The notes under the pieces: generated by a model | Told to the model about the DNA's origin: nothing | The model's database searches: none | Seen by the model: the letters and a program-made list of their open reading frames with translations, nothing else | Source: Arthrobacter sp. N199823 | GTDB taxonomy: Bacteria > Actinomycetota > Actinomycetes > Actinomycetales > Micrococcaceae | NCBI RefSeq assembly: GCF_002929705.1 | Contig: NZ_PJIN01000017.1 | Span: forward strand, 1 to 32,299 | DNA: 32,299 bases | Direction of reading: 5' to 3' | Made by a program: the position numbers and the translations under genes | Part shown: piece by piece, positions 1-8,569 of the stretch | Layout of the letters: each line of letters begins with the position of its first letter | How positions within the stretch are numbered: position 1 is the first letter of the stretch

Positions 1-54
1 CGCCTGCTGAACGCGCTCCACGCCCCGGACAACACGACCACAATCGCGGCTTGA
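1..54 (+). CDS. 3' end of an unidentified gene (partial)
   Basis: An open frame enters from the left edge and stops at TGA 52-54, giving the last 17 residues (RLLNALHAPDNTTTIAA). It is too short to assign to a family. It lies outside the recognised tni genes. Because no Tn402-type terminal repeat is visible between it and tniA, I cannot say whether it is host DNA or part of another element. Confidence 0.3.
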   Translation, partial: RLLNALHAPDNTTTIAA

Positions 55-171
55 CAGATATAGAAGATTCGGATCATCAATGACTGGGGGCAAGAACCAT
101 ACCGAGACCGACAGGCCAACAACCCCAATTCTTACTCTTTAAGGGGCTACTAAAAAGGTAACGGGGCTGAC

Positions 172-1842
172 GTGGACTCTGATATTGCACCAATCAAGGG
201 GCGCGGGTTGCTGTCGTTACCGGATGATGTCTGGGATGTTGCCCGCCGTCGGACTGAGGTCATTGCGCCGCTGGCCGGGCTGGAGACCATCGGGCACCTG
301 GCTGCGGACGAAGCCGCCCGGAGACTGGGTATCTCTCGGCGGCAGGTGTACCTGCTGATCAAGCACTACCGTGAGGGTGACCGCCTGGTGACAGATGTGG
401 CCCCAGACACTCCAATGGAGGGCCAGGCAAGAACCGGTTGCCTGAACCTGTTGAGACGGTGATTGAAGAGCTGATCCGCAAACGCTTTCTGAGTCGACGA
501 AAGCTTTCCCAGGCGGTGCTTTATCGTGAAGTCATTCAGGCCTGTCGCTCCAAAGACCTTCCTGTGCCGGCGCGCAATACTGTCACCAGGAGAATAGTGG
601 CCCTGCACCCTGTAGAGGTCAAGCGCAGGCGCGAGGGCCGGGCCGCTGTCCGACCCTTGCAGTCAGCAGGGGACACTGTCCCGGTGATCGTGGCACCGTT
701 GGATCAGGTGCAGATCGATCACACCGTGATTGATCTGATTATTATCGATGATCGTGAGCGGCAGCCGATCGGCAGGCCCTATCTGACGGTTGCCATTGAT
801 GTGTATAGCCGATGTCTGCTGGGCATGGTCGTCACCTTGGAAGCGCCGTCGGCGGTTTCGGTGGGTTTCTGCATCGCCCAGATGGCTTCAGATAAGCGAC
901 CTTGGTTGGAGGGTCTTGGTGTGGACGTGGCATGGCCGATGAGTGGCAAACCCAGAAAACTGTATTTGGATAACGCCGCAGAATTTAAAAGCGAGGCGTT
1001 GCGTCGGGGTTGTGAACAACACGGGATCAAGCTCAGTTACCGCCCGCCGGGACGGCCTCATTACGGGGGGCATCGTGGAGCGCATTATCGGGACCGTCAT
1101 GCAGCGGGTTCACGAACTGCCGGGAACAACGTTCTCCAATCCGGGGCAGCGCGGTGACTATGATGCCGAAAAAATGTCCGCCTTGACCCTGGCAGAGCTT
1201 GAGCGCTGGCTGACGATCGCAGTGGCTGGCTATCACGGCAGTATTCACGGCACGCTGAAGCAAACACCGGCCGGGCGGTGGGAGCAGGGTGTGGCCGAGT
1301 TCGGGCCACAACCATTGGCCGTGCACCCGGCCGCGTTCCTCATAGATTTTTTGCCAGTCATCCGTCGCAGAATTACTCGCACGGGAATCGTCATTGACCA
1401 CGTCCACTACTTCGCGAATGCGCTCAAACCGTGGATTGCGCGGCGGAACAGTGAGGATAAGTTCATTATCCGACGGGACCCTCGAGATATCAGCAGGAAC
1501 TGGGTGCTGGAACCGGAAGGGGAAGTCTATATAGAAGTGCCGTACCGCAATGTTTCCCACCCGGCGGTAACGCTGTGGGAACACAAGCAAGCATCAGCAC
1601 GCCTGCACCAGCAAGGACATGACCAGGTCAATGAGGATGCCTTGTTCCGCATGGTCGAGCAAATGCGCACGATCACCACGACGGCCCAGAAGGCCACCCG
1701 CCGATCGCGCCGGGATTTGCAGAGACGGAAGCATCTCCATACCACTGAAAGCGCCAAAACACCTGTAGTGCCAGCAGATGAAGAACCTCCTCAGGAGGGC
1801 TACACGGCGTCGGCTGTTCCATTCGATGAGGTGGAGCCATGC
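172..1842 (+). pseudogene. tniA: TniA transposase (DDE, Tn402/Tn5053 type), two frameshifts
   Basis: TniA is the DDE-family transposase that cuts and joins the ends of Tn402-type elements. The reading frame starts at GTG 172 with an HTH-like region (AADEAARRLGISRRQVY). It shifts near 425-437, where it continues as RLPEPVETVIEE, and shifts back at a run of six G (1065-1070), where PHYGG is followed by GIVERIIG. The catalytic core is recognisable: first Asp in QIDHTVIDL, second Asp in LYLDNAAEFKSEALRRGCEQHGI, and Glu in GIVERIIG. The second frameshift separates the two Asp from the Glu. The C-terminus ends near AVPFDEVEP, like the family's PF(D/E)xxE ending, but the usual stop is absent and the frame runs on into tniB. 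Either lesion alone would inactivate the product unless it is a sequencing error; the G-run one is the more suspect. Confidence 0.85.
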
Positions 1843-2277
1843 ATTGATGACTACCCAACACCGGATCTTTCCCACCTCCTGCCCTGGGCTCAGACCATCG
1901 CCCGTTTGCCGGCGGGCGAACGTATTCAGCGAATCCGGGCCGATCGTTGGATCGGATATCCCCAAGCTGTGAAGGCCCTGACCCGGCTTGAAACACTCTT
2001 TGACTGGCCAGCTAAGCAACGCATGCCCAACCCGCTATTGATCGGGCCAACGAACAACGGTAAATCCATGATCATCGAACGGTTCCGCCGCCAACACCCA
2101 TCTGAGTCCATGGCGGACCGGGAAAACATCCCCGTTTTATGCGTTCAAATGCCCTCCGAACCATCTATACCCCGGTTCTATACGGCTGTGCTTGCAGCGC
2201 TCGGCGCTCCGACCGGTCCCCGACGACGCGTTCCTGAATTGGAACAACTCGCACTGACTGTTTCGCTTGTCACTTAA
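1831..2277 (+). pseudogene. tniB: TniB ATP-binding protein, truncated to its N-terminal half
   Basis: TniB is the ATPase partner of TniA, related to TnsC/MuB target-selection proteins. From DDYPTPDLSHLLPWAQ the sequence follows the family closely, including RADRWIGYPQAVKAL, the Walker A loop GPTNNGKS (about 2044-2067) and VLCVQMPSEPSIPRFY. Homology stops at ELEQLAL; six unrelated residues precede the TAA at 2275-2277. The family is about 300 residues, so roughly half, including the Walker B region, is missing. No stop separates it from tniA. A GTG at 1831 could start it, but the normal ATG appears to be ATT here. The break lies 40-50 bases before tniR, where the res site of these elements lies. 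Confidence 0.8.
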
Positions 2278-2309
2278 ACGAACGTATAAATAACAAAGGA
2301 GAACCGCCC
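2258..2309 (+). other. Deletion junction and likely remnant of the resolvase res site; tniR leader
   Basis: Between the last TniB-like codon and the tniR start lies an AT-richer stretch containing the weak inverted pair GTTT...AAAC, followed by a clear ribosome binding site AAAGGAG (2296-2302). In Tn402-type elements the resolution site lies just upstream of tniR, and a resolvase-mediated deletion would join tniB to this point. The res subsites themselves could not be delimited by eye. Confidence 0.35.
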
Positions 2310-2921
2310 GTGCTCCTTGGTTACATGCGTGTCTCAAAGGCCGACGGCTCGCAGACGACGGACCTCCAGCGCGACGCCCTCCTGGCCGCCGGCATCGAAG
2401 TGGACTCCCTATATGAGGACAGGGCCTCCGGAAAGAAGGATGACCGGCCCCAGCTGGCAGCCTGTCTCAAAGCCCTGCGCCACGGCGACACTTTGGTCGT
2501 CTGGAAACTGGACCGGCTCGGACGGGACCTGCTTCATCTGGTCAACATCGTCCACGACCTGACCGAACGCGGCGTCGGCTTGAAAGTCCTAACCGGCCAG
2601 GGCGCGGCCATCGACACCACTACCGCCTCCGGCAAGCTCGTCTTCGGAATCTTCGCCGCCCTCGCCGAGTTCGAACGCGAACTCATTTCCGAACGCACCA
2701 TCGCCGGCCTCGCCTCCGCCCGGGCCCGCGGCCGCAACGGCGGCCGCCCCTACAAAATGACCCCCGCAAAACTTCGGCTGGCGATGGCGTCCATGGGCAA
2801 GCCGGGCACCAAGATCGGCGATCTCTGCACCGAACTCGGCGTCACCCGCCAAACCCTGTACCGGCACGTATCACCCACCGGGGAACTGCGTCCGGACGGT
2901 GAGAAACTTTTTGCCAGATAG
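2310..2921 (+). CDS. tniR: TniR serine resolvase (Tn402/Tn5053 type)
   Basis: A small serine recombinase of 203 residues that resolves cointegrates at res. The catalytic domain begins MLLGYMRVSKADGSQ with nucleophile Ser9 in the YMRVS motif. It continues with YEDRASGKKDDRPQL, LVVWKLDRLGRDL (the conserved DRLGR arginines), TGQGAAIDTTTASGKLVFGIFAALAEFERELISERT and GLASARARGRNGGRP. The C-terminal helix-turn-helix is around GDLCTELGVTRQTLYRHV, and the protein ends SPTGELRPDGEKLFAR, like Tn5053 TniR. The GTG start at 2310 is chosen because AAAGGAG lies just upstream and the protein begins at the family N-terminus. It is the only intact tni gene in the element, so res recombination may still be possible even though transposition is not. 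Confidence 0.92.
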   Translation: MLLGYMRVSKADGSQTTDLQRDALLAAGIEVDSLYEDRASGKKDDRPQLAACLKALRHGDTLVVWKLDRLGRDLLHLVNIVHDLTERGVGLKVLTGQGAAIDTTTASGKLVFGIFAALAEFERELISERTIAGLASARARGRNGGRPYKMTPAKLRLAMASMGKPGTKIGDLCTELGVTRQTLYRHVSPTGELRPDGEKLFAR

Positions 2922-3018
2922 TCTGCCGGGTGGTGAACGGGGAACGGGAAGTGCCTAAGCCTACGGTTCAGCGCCGCCGCGAGCCAATTACCCCGCCGCT
3001 GCTCTTATCCTCTGTGTG

Positions 3019-4313
3019 TCAGCCTGCGGGGTGGCGGGTTATGTGGTCAGTGGGGCGCAGGCGTGCGGCAACGATGATGCCGGAGAGCGCAGTCAGGCCG
3101 GCGACGACGGCGACGGCTGCCGGGATGCCGTACGCGTCGGCGATGAGGCCGGAGAGTAGGGCGCCGACGGCGAACCCGCCATCGCGCCACAGCCGGTATA
3201 TTCCAACTGAACGCGCCCGCCATTCGGGGTGGGCAACATCGCCGATCGCTGCCAGCAGTGTGGGGTAGACCATGGCGGTGCCGGCGCCGAGCAGAATGAC
3301 GGCGGCAAGCCAGGTGCCGAAGTCATGTCCTGCGGCGATCATGCCGAGCGCGAGGGCTTGGACGAGCATGCCTCCAGTGATCAGGGGTTTGCGCCCGATC
3401 CGGTCCGAAAGGGCACCGGTGATCAACTGTCCGGCGCCCCAGACTGCCGGGTAAACGGCGGCGAGGACCCCGATGCGTTCGATGCTTAGCCCTGCGGCGG
3501 CGAACAGGACGGGGAACAGTCCCCAGGCGAGGCCGTCGTTGAGGTTGTTCACCATCCCAGCCTGGCTGACGGAGGACAGTGACTTGTCCCGGAAGCTGGT
3601 CAGAGTGAACACCTCACGGTTGCTCAGCCCGGCATGGCTGTCGGCGTGGGCCGGGACGTGAAGCGCGGCTTCGGCTTTGGAGTGGTGGTGGGTTTCGCGG
3701 ATGGTCAATACGGAGAGGCCGAGTCCGACAGCGATGAAGGCAGCGCCGAGCAGGAACGGCCCTGGACGCAGTCCGTAGGCGGAGGCGATGTAGCCGGTGG
3801 CCAGTGCGGTGCCCGCGACCCCCAGATAGCCGGCCGCTTCGTTCAGCCCCATGGCCAAGCCGCGCCGTTCGGGGCCGACGAGGTCCATTTTCATCATGAC
3901 GGTGGTGGACCAGGTCATGCCCTGGCTGATGCCCAGCACCACATTGGCAGCGACGATCCAACCCCAGGTCGGCCCGAAGATCAGCAACACCGAGACGGGA
4001 ATGGCGATGAGCCAGCCGGCGACCAGAACGGGTTTACGGCCGTACCGGTCCGAGAGGGTACCGGCGAAGTAGTTGGTGGCGGCTTTAGCCAGACCAAACG
4101 CCAGAATGTAGGTCAGCGCTGACGTGTACTCATCGAGGTGGAAGACTTTCCGGCCAGCAGCGGCAGGACCGTGCGCTCCTGGCCGAGGGTCCCGCCCACG
4201 AGGGCGTTGACGGCAACGAGCAGCAGGAACTGCGCCAAATTCTGCCGCAGTCCCAGCGTGATGGCCTCTGTTGTTCTACGCTGCCGGCGGGGTGGGACAT
4301 TGCCTGAGGCCAT
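3019..4313 (-). pseudogene. MFS transporter, one-base frameshift near its N-terminus
   Basis: A 12-helix major facilitator permease. Reading from ATG 4313, the first frame gives LGLRQNLAQFLLLVAVNALVG and GQERTVLPLLAGK, then runs off into a stop at 4113. The homologous continuation VFHLDEYTSALTYILAFGLAKA is in another frame. One missing base at about 4145-4147 (AAGTC where AAGGTC is expected) restores a continuous protein of about 431 residues. The MFS signature DRYGRKP lies after TM2 (about 4045), with a second copy-like DRIGRKP in the C-terminal half. Conserved stretches include LGISQGMTWSTTVMMKMDLVGPERRGLAMGLNEAAGYLG. The substrate is unknown. It is the last gene of the minus-strand run behind the multicopper oxidase. 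A re-start at GTG near 3990 could yield only a truncated protein. Confidence 0.8.
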
Positions 4314-4407
4314 TGGCGGATCCTGTCGATCTTCGGGTTCGGGTAGCTGGCTGATCCAACGGCAGAGTCCCGGTAGAACAGGGGTTTCTCCGGCGGGCGG
4401 TGGCAGG

Positions 4408-5904
4408 TCAGCGGGCCTGGACGGTGGCCATCATGCCTTGGTCTTCGTGGTCCAGGATGTGGCAGTGGATCACGGTACGGCCGGGGAAGTCCTCGAAAGC
4501 CACCCGGACTTTCACCTGGCCGCGGGCGGGAACGTTGACCACGTCCTGCCATCTGGGTTCCGTTATGTTACGGTCGCCGTCGTGGATGACCTGCATGGGC
4601 CACACGTGCAGGTGGACGGGGTGGTCCATGGGGCTCGAGTTGGTCAGGGTCCATTCCTCCACGGTCCCGGCGGCGGCCGTCTCGTCGAGCCGTTCGGGGT
4701 CGAACTTCCGCCCGTTGATGGTGAAGGCCATCATGCTGCCCGGTCCGCCCCCCATGCCTCGGCCTGTGATTCCGTCCATGGTTGCGTTCATTCCCATGGC
4801 GAAGTTCAGGGTGCGGGTGGCGGTGACCGGTTCGTTGCGCAGATCCCGCAGGGGCCTGCCCTGTGGTACCGGCCCCGGGGCGGTGCCGGCGTTTCCCGTG
4901 ACGGCCAGGGTGAGCAGTTCGGCCGGTCCGGCGCCGGATTGGTTGTTGCCGCTCGTGGTCCCGCCCATCATGGTGTTCATGTTGCCGCGGTCCACGGGGG
5001 CCGCCGTGAGGGTAGAGGATCCGTCGCGGGTGTTCACGAGCAGTTCTACGCGGTTGCCGGGGGCGAGCACTACTTCGGTGACGTCCTCGGGGACCGGCAG
5101 GCGTCCGAGGTCACGGCTGAGCAGCTGGACCTGCTGTCCATCCAGGGCCAGGCGCAGGTAGCGGGAGGGGCAGGCGTTGATGATCCGCCACCGTTCGCGT
5201 TCTCCGGGCGCGGCGCGCAGTTGCGGGCGGAGTTGGCCGTTGACCAGGACGATCTGCCCTTCGCGTCCCATCATCTGCTGCATCTGGGTTACTTCGGTGA
5301 GATTGCCGTCGGCGTCGAGGGACAGGTCGGAGACCACCATTACCCGTTCCCGGGTGACCGGAACCGGGTCGGGGTCCTCCACCACGATGGCGCCGTAGAG
5401 GCCGGCGGCGACCTGGTCGGCGACGTGCCCGTGGCGGTGAGGGTGGTACCAGTAGGTCCCCGGCGGGTGGTCCGCGGGCAGGGTGAACTCGTAGTCGAAG
5501 GACCCGCCGGGGTCAATGCTGACGAAGGGGTTGTCGCTGTTGGCCTGGGGGGAGACGTGCAATCCGTGCACGTGCAGGTTGGTGGGAGCCTGCAGCCCGT
5601 TGCGCATTCTGACCCGGATCGTGTCGCCCGCGCGGACCCGCAGGGTCGGGCCAGGCAGGGAACCGTTGAACGCCTGGACGTTGGCCTCCCGCCCGCCGAT
5701 CCGGATCCTTGCCGGTGCGGCGGTCAGGTCCAGTTCCAGCACCCGGTCGCGGCTGGCCAGCATCTGGGGTTGTGTTAGGCCCTGACCCCCGGTGTATCCG
5801 GAGCCGGTCCCGGTGGTCAGCCACAGCCCGGCGCCGCCGGCAGCCGTGGCGCCGGCCCCGATTGCACCCAGCGACAGCAGCTGGCGGCGAGTCAAAGGCC
5901 TCAC
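4408..5904 (-). CDS. Tat-exported multicopper oxidase (CueO-like)
   Basis: A three-cupredoxin-domain oxidase of 498 residues, expected to oxidise Cu(I) or other small substrates with O2 outside the membrane. The N-terminus has a twin-arginine signal (TRRQLLSLGA, residues 5-14) followed by an Ala/Gly-rich segment. All copper-ligand motifs are present: H111-V-H113-G; WYHPHRHGH (152-160); H428-P-V-H431-L-H433; and H480-C481-H482...H486....M491 for the type 1 and trinuclear sites. Met-rich stretches (MNTMM near 300, MGMNATMDGITGRGMGG near 380) resemble the Cu(I)-binding loops of CueO. The GTG start overlaps the stop of the upstream SHOCT gene (GTGA, 5901-5904), so the two are translationally coupled. 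In a sulfur cargo it may serve copper tolerance or oxidise sulfur-copper species; the second idea is only inference. Confidence 0.9.
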   Translation of the reverse strand: MRPLTRRQLLSLGAIGAGATAAGGAGLWLTTGTGSGYTGGQGLTQPQMLASRDRVLELDLTAAPARIRIGGREANVQAFNGSLPGPTLRVRAGDTIRVRMRNGLQAPTNLHVHGLHVSPQANSDNPFVSIDPGGSFDYEFTLPADHPPGTYWYHPHRHGHVADQVAAGLYGAIVVEDPDPVPVTRERVMVVSDLSLDADGNLTEVTQMQQMMGREGQIVLVNGQLRPQLRAAPGERERWRIINACPSRYLRLALDGQQVQLLSRDLGRLPVPEDVTEVVLAPGNRVELLVNTRDGSSTLTAAPVDRGNMNTMMGGTTSGNNQSGAGPAELLTLAVTGNAGTAPGPVPQGRPLRDLRNEPVTATRTLNFAMGMNATMDGITGRGMGGGPGSMMAFTINGRKFDPERLDETAAAGTVEEWTLTNSSPMDHPVHLHVWPMQVIHDGDRNITEPRWQDVVNVPARGQVKVRVAFEDFPGRTVIHCHILDHEDQGMMATVQAR

Positions 5905-6155
5905 CGCCCGTCCTCCTCCAGGATCCTGCTCCGTTCTTGGTATTCCTCGGTGCTGATCTCCCCGCGAGCGTAACGCCCCTCAAGGATCTCCCGGGCAGGG
6001 CCCGCACCCGTGCGTGGCGGCCCGTGCCTGTCAGTGGCGTTGCGGTTGAAGGCTTTAACCAGCACCACAGCGAGTAGGATTACGCCGGCGATCAGCAGAA
6101 CCCAGAAAATCCAGGCCAGCCCCATCCCGCCCATACCAAAGCCGTTCATCATCAA
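5901..6155 (-). CDS. Small SHOCT-domain membrane protein
   Basis: A peptide of about 83 residues with a Met/Gly-rich N-terminus, one membrane helix (about residues 12-34, IFWVLLIAGVILLAVVLV) and a C-terminal SHOCT motif (AREILEGRYARGEISTEEYQERSRILEE). SHOCT proteins are common next to copper oxidases and metal efflux genes, but their biochemical role is not defined. The possible start codons TTG 6155, ATG 6152 and ATG 6149 are adjacent; AAGGA at 6163-6167 (read on the minus strand) fits the ATG codons best. It is the first gene of the SHOCT-oxidase-MFS run and lies 90 bp behind the persulfide dioxygenase gene, so it may also be reached by readthrough. Confidence 0.85.
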   Translation of the reverse strand: MMMNGFGMGGMGLAWIFWVLLIAGVILLAVVLVKAFNRNATDRHGPPRTGAGPAREILEGRYARGEISTEEYQERSRILEEDGR

Positions 6156-6245
6156 AGGGTTTCCTTGTCTCTTGTTTGTGCCCGGCGAGGTCTCTTTGAC
6201 ACAACAACCTAACTGGCTGAGGGCTGTGCGGGCGGGTGGTTCCTT

Positions 6246-7652
6246 CTAGGCCTTGGTTGACTGGCGGGAGTTGTGCCAGGCGTCCCAGGCGGCGTAGCTG
6301 CCGTCGAGTTCGACGACGTCGTACCCGGCCCGGCGCAGGGCACTGGCGGCCACGGAGTTCCGCACGCCGGACTGGCAGTAGGACACGATGGTTCCGCCGG
6401 CCGGGAGTTCATCCAGGTGCCACATGGCGCGGCCGCCACTGAGCTGGTACGAGCCCGGGACGTGCCCGGCGCTGTGCTCGGAGCGGTTGCGGACATCCAA
6501 CACCATGGCGGCCTCGAAACCGTCGAGTTCCTCGGGCTGGATCAGCTTCGGAGTGAAGGTGGGCAGCCCGTTGATGCTGGTGACGTAGCCGGCGACGTTG
6601 TCGATGCCCACCCGGACCAAGTGGTCCCACATGTCCTGCGCGGCTTCCTGGTCCTTGGCCAGGAGTACCAGGGGGTTCTGATCGGTTTCCGGGTTCACCA
6701 CCCAGGCGCCGTAGCTGGCCACGGACTTGCCAGCCGGTACGTTCAGGGACCGGACCACGGTGCCCTTATGGACTTCGCCGTTGGGACGGGTGTCGATGAA
6801 CGTGACCTTGTCTGCGGACAGGTCCTTGACGACGTCGGCCGTGTCCAGCACGGTGAGAGGCGTACGCTCACCCAAGAGGGCAGGACCTTCACGATTTTCA
6901 CGTTTCATCCGGCCGAAGTACGCGTGCGCGTCCGGCTGGCCGTCCAGGAGCTCAGTGATGAAGCCCTGTTCGTCGTTCGCGGCGAGGTAGGGCCCCCACC
7001 AGGCGTAGAGACGCTCATAACCAACAGTGGAGGAAGGGACGGCACCCAGGGCCTTGCCGCAGGCGCTGCCCGCACCGTGGGCGGGGTGGACCTGGATGTA
7101 GTCCGGCAGGGTCAGGAACTTATCGCGCAGGCTGGCGAAGAGCTGCTTGGCACCTTCGAAGCGGGTGTCGATGCCGCCGGCTGCTTCATCCAGCAGGTCA
7201 GGGCGGCCCAAATCGCCGGAGAAGACAAAGTCCCCGGAAAGCAGATAGCCGGGCTGGTCGCTGAACGCGCCGTCCGTGACCAGGAAGGACAGGTGTTCCG
7301 GGGTATGCCCGGGTGTGTGGAGGGCCTGGATGCTGATGTTGCCGACGGTGATCGCGTCGCCGTCGTAGAGCCGTTCGCCGTCGAATTCGTACTGCCAGTC
7401 CGGACCGCCTTCACCCGAGACATAGATCTTGGCGCCGGTGGCGGCAGCCAGTTCCCGGGTGCCGGAGAGGTAGTCGGCGTGGATGTGAGTCTCGGTGACG
7501 GCCACGATCTTCATGCCGTTCTTCTCAGCCAGCTCCTGGTACACCGCGATGTCGCGGCGGCCGTCAACAACAACGGCGGTGCCGTTGGCCTGGCAACCAA
7601 TGAGGTAGCTGGCTTGAGCGAGGTCTTCATCGTAAATGCGCTCGATAAGCAT
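6246..7652 (-). CDS. cstB: CstB-like persulfide dioxygenase-rhodanese fusion
   Basis: A 468-residue protein with an N-terminal metallo-beta-lactamase persulfide dioxygenase (ETHE1 type) followed by two rhodanese-like domains, the architecture of staphylococcal CstB. Metal ligands are visible: THIHAD (H56, H58, D60), H116 in HTPGHTPEH, Asp in LLSGDFVFSGD (141-147) and H192 in VHPAHG. The middle domain (about 260-350) has lost the rhodanese Cys loop (VLLAKDQEAA in its place), as in the CstB pseudorhodanese. The C-terminal domain has an intact CQSGVR loop with Cys near 426. Expected reaction: oxidation of low-molecular-weight persulfide with O2, with sulfur transfer giving thiosulfate. AAGGAG precedes the ATG. 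Its own promoter carries an operator palindrome in the spacer, so persulfide-dependent derepression is likely. Confidence 0.9.
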   Translation of the reverse strand: MLIERIYDEDLAQASYLIGCQANGTAVVVDGRRDIAVYQELAEKNGMKIVAVTETHIHADYLSGTRELAAATGAKIYVSGEGGPDWQYEFDGERLYDGDAITVGNISIQALHTPGHTPEHLSFLVTDGAFSDQPGYLLSGDFVFSGDLGRPDLLDEAAGGIDTRFEGAKQLFASLRDKFLTLPDYIQVHPAHGAGSACGKALGAVPSSTVGYERLYAWWGPYLAANDEQGFITELLDGQPDAHAYFGRMKRENREGPALLGERTPLTVLDTADVVKDLSADKVTFIDTRPNGEVHKGTVVRSLNVPAGKSVASYGAWVVNPETDQNPLVLLAKDQEAAQDMWDHLVRVGIDNVAGYVTSINGLPTFTPKLIQPEELDGFEAAMVLDVRNRSEHSAGHVPGSYQLSGGRAMWHLDELPAGGTIVSYCQSGVRNSVAASALRRAGYDVVELDGSYAAWDAWHNSRQSTKA

Positions 7653-7697
7653 CTGGTGCTCTCCTTCAAGTGAAAGGGGATGGGGTGTTCTGAATCA

Positions 7698-7727
7698 AGT
7701 ATAGATACCCCTAGGGGTATTCTGCAA
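7698..7727 (-). promoter_or_regulatory. Promoter of the persulfide dioxygenase gene with CstR/CsoR-type operator
   Basis: On the minus strand, -35 TTGCAG (7722-7727) and -10 TATACT (7698-7703) are 18 bp apart. The spacer is filled by the perfect 16-bp palindrome ATACCCCTAGGGGTAT (7705-7720). G/C-tract palindromes of this form are the known operators of CsoR/CstR repressors, so binding here would exclude RNA polymerase. The repressor is presumably the one encoded at 10780. Confidence 0.85.
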
Positions 7728-7739
7728 GTGTGCGGCTGC

Positions 7740-8177
7740 CTACGCGGTTTTCCTGCTGGACAGCTTTCGCAGTAGTTGGCACAGGCGCGCCGGCGGGCGG
7801 ACCCGGGCTTGTCTGGGTGGATCTTCGGGGGTTTGTTGATAGGTGACAGGGTGGCCTGCCCGGTACCACTCGGTGATCCCGCCGGCCACGTTGACCGTGG
7901 TGTATCCGTGGTCGGTGAGGATCCGGGCGGCCTGGCTGCTGCGTTTCCCTGACCCACACAACAGGTAGAGCGTTGTGTGGGTCAGGTCAGCAAGCCGGGA
8001 GGCCAGTTCCTCGAGGGGGATGTTCAGGCTGCCGGGGATATGGGCCCTCGCGTGCTCCTCCCGACTCCGGACGTCCACCAGCGTGACGCGGGGCCACACT
8101 GTGGCGAGTTCCTCTGCCGTGATCGTGCGCAGCGGTTCCGGCGGGGCTCCCGTTTCAAGCCGGTTCTTGGGCTGCAT
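7740..8177 (-). CDS. Rhodanese-domain sulfurtransferase
   Basis: A 145-residue single-domain rhodanese. The CH2A-like motif VTLVDVRSREEHARAHIPGSLNIP (31-54) and an active-site loop CGSGKRS with Cys74 are intact, followed by the usual GGITEWYRAG end of the domain. The last 35 residues form a basic, Arg/Pro-rich tail not typical of the family. The start codon lies inside the 3' end of the thioredoxin gene (23-bp overlap in another frame), so it is translationally coupled. It is the last gene before the operator-controlled persulfide dioxygenase. Likely role: moving sulfane sulfur between carriers; the acceptor is unknown. Confidence 0.85.
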   Translation of the reverse strand: MQPKNRLETGAPPEPLRTITAEELATVWPRVTLVDVRSREEHARAHIPGSLNIPLEELASRLADLTHTTLYLLCGSGKRSSQAARILTDHGYTTVNVAGGITEWYRAGHPVTYQQTPEDPPRQARVRPPARLCQLLRKLSSRKTA

Positions 8178-8516
8178 CGGCGCGGAGTTTGTCCATGTCC
8201 AGATTCTTCACGGCCTGGATGACTTCCTCCAGGCCGGTGGCGTTGAGGGCTCCGGGCTGGGAGAAGACGAGGGTCTTGTTCTTGAAGGCCATCAGGGTGG
8301 GGATGGAGGTGATGTTCGCTGCGGCGGCGAGGGCCTGTTCGGCTTCGGTGTCGACCTTGGTGAAGGTGATGTCCGGGTGCCTTTTGGCGGCGGCCCGTAG
8401 GTGGGGGCGAAACTGCGCCAGGGACCGCACCAGGCTGCCCAGAAGTCAACGAAGACAATCTCGTTCTTCTCCAGGGTTTCTGCAAAGCTCTGTTGGGTGA
8501 TGTCGGTGGTTATCAT
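8155..8516 (-). pseudogene. Thioredoxin, frameshifted and with CGPC changed to CGPW
   Basis: Reading from ATG 8516 (AAAGGA upstream), the protein starts MITTDITQQSFAETLEKNEIVFVDFWAAWCGPW, a thioredoxin fold up to the active site. The second active-site Cys is Trp (TGG instead of TGC, near 8417). After SFAPTY the frame is lost at about 8398-8402. The homologous remainder AAAKRHPDITFTKVDTEAEQALAAAANITSIPTLMAFKNKTLVFSQPGAL, with the cis-Pro of SIPT, is in the next frame and stops at 8155. A full product would have about 120 residues. Two independent lesions argue for a dead gene, or at most a one-Cys fold if the frameshift is a sequencing error. An intact version would be expected to reduce persulfides and disulfides for the rhodaneses around it. 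Confidence 0.8.
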
Positions 8517-8569
8517 GATCTGTCGTGTCCTTTCGTGCGTTGTCTTGATTGGCGGCGGGGCTGCAGGGC

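Noticed and set aside
55-171. Left Tn402-type terminal repeat upstream of tniA
   Set aside because: The best candidate (TGACAGATATAGAAG near 52-66) matches the repeat at only about half its positions, no better than expected by eye for chance.
4138-5778. 546-residue open frame on the plus strand opposite the multicopper oxidase
   Set aside because: Antisense shadow in GC-rich DNA; the minus-strand oxidase has all copper ligands and a Tat signal.
6273-7673. 466-residue open frame on the plus strand opposite the persulfide dioxygenase
   Set aside because: Shadow frame; no domain, and the opposite strand is a clear enzyme with promoter and ribosome binding site.
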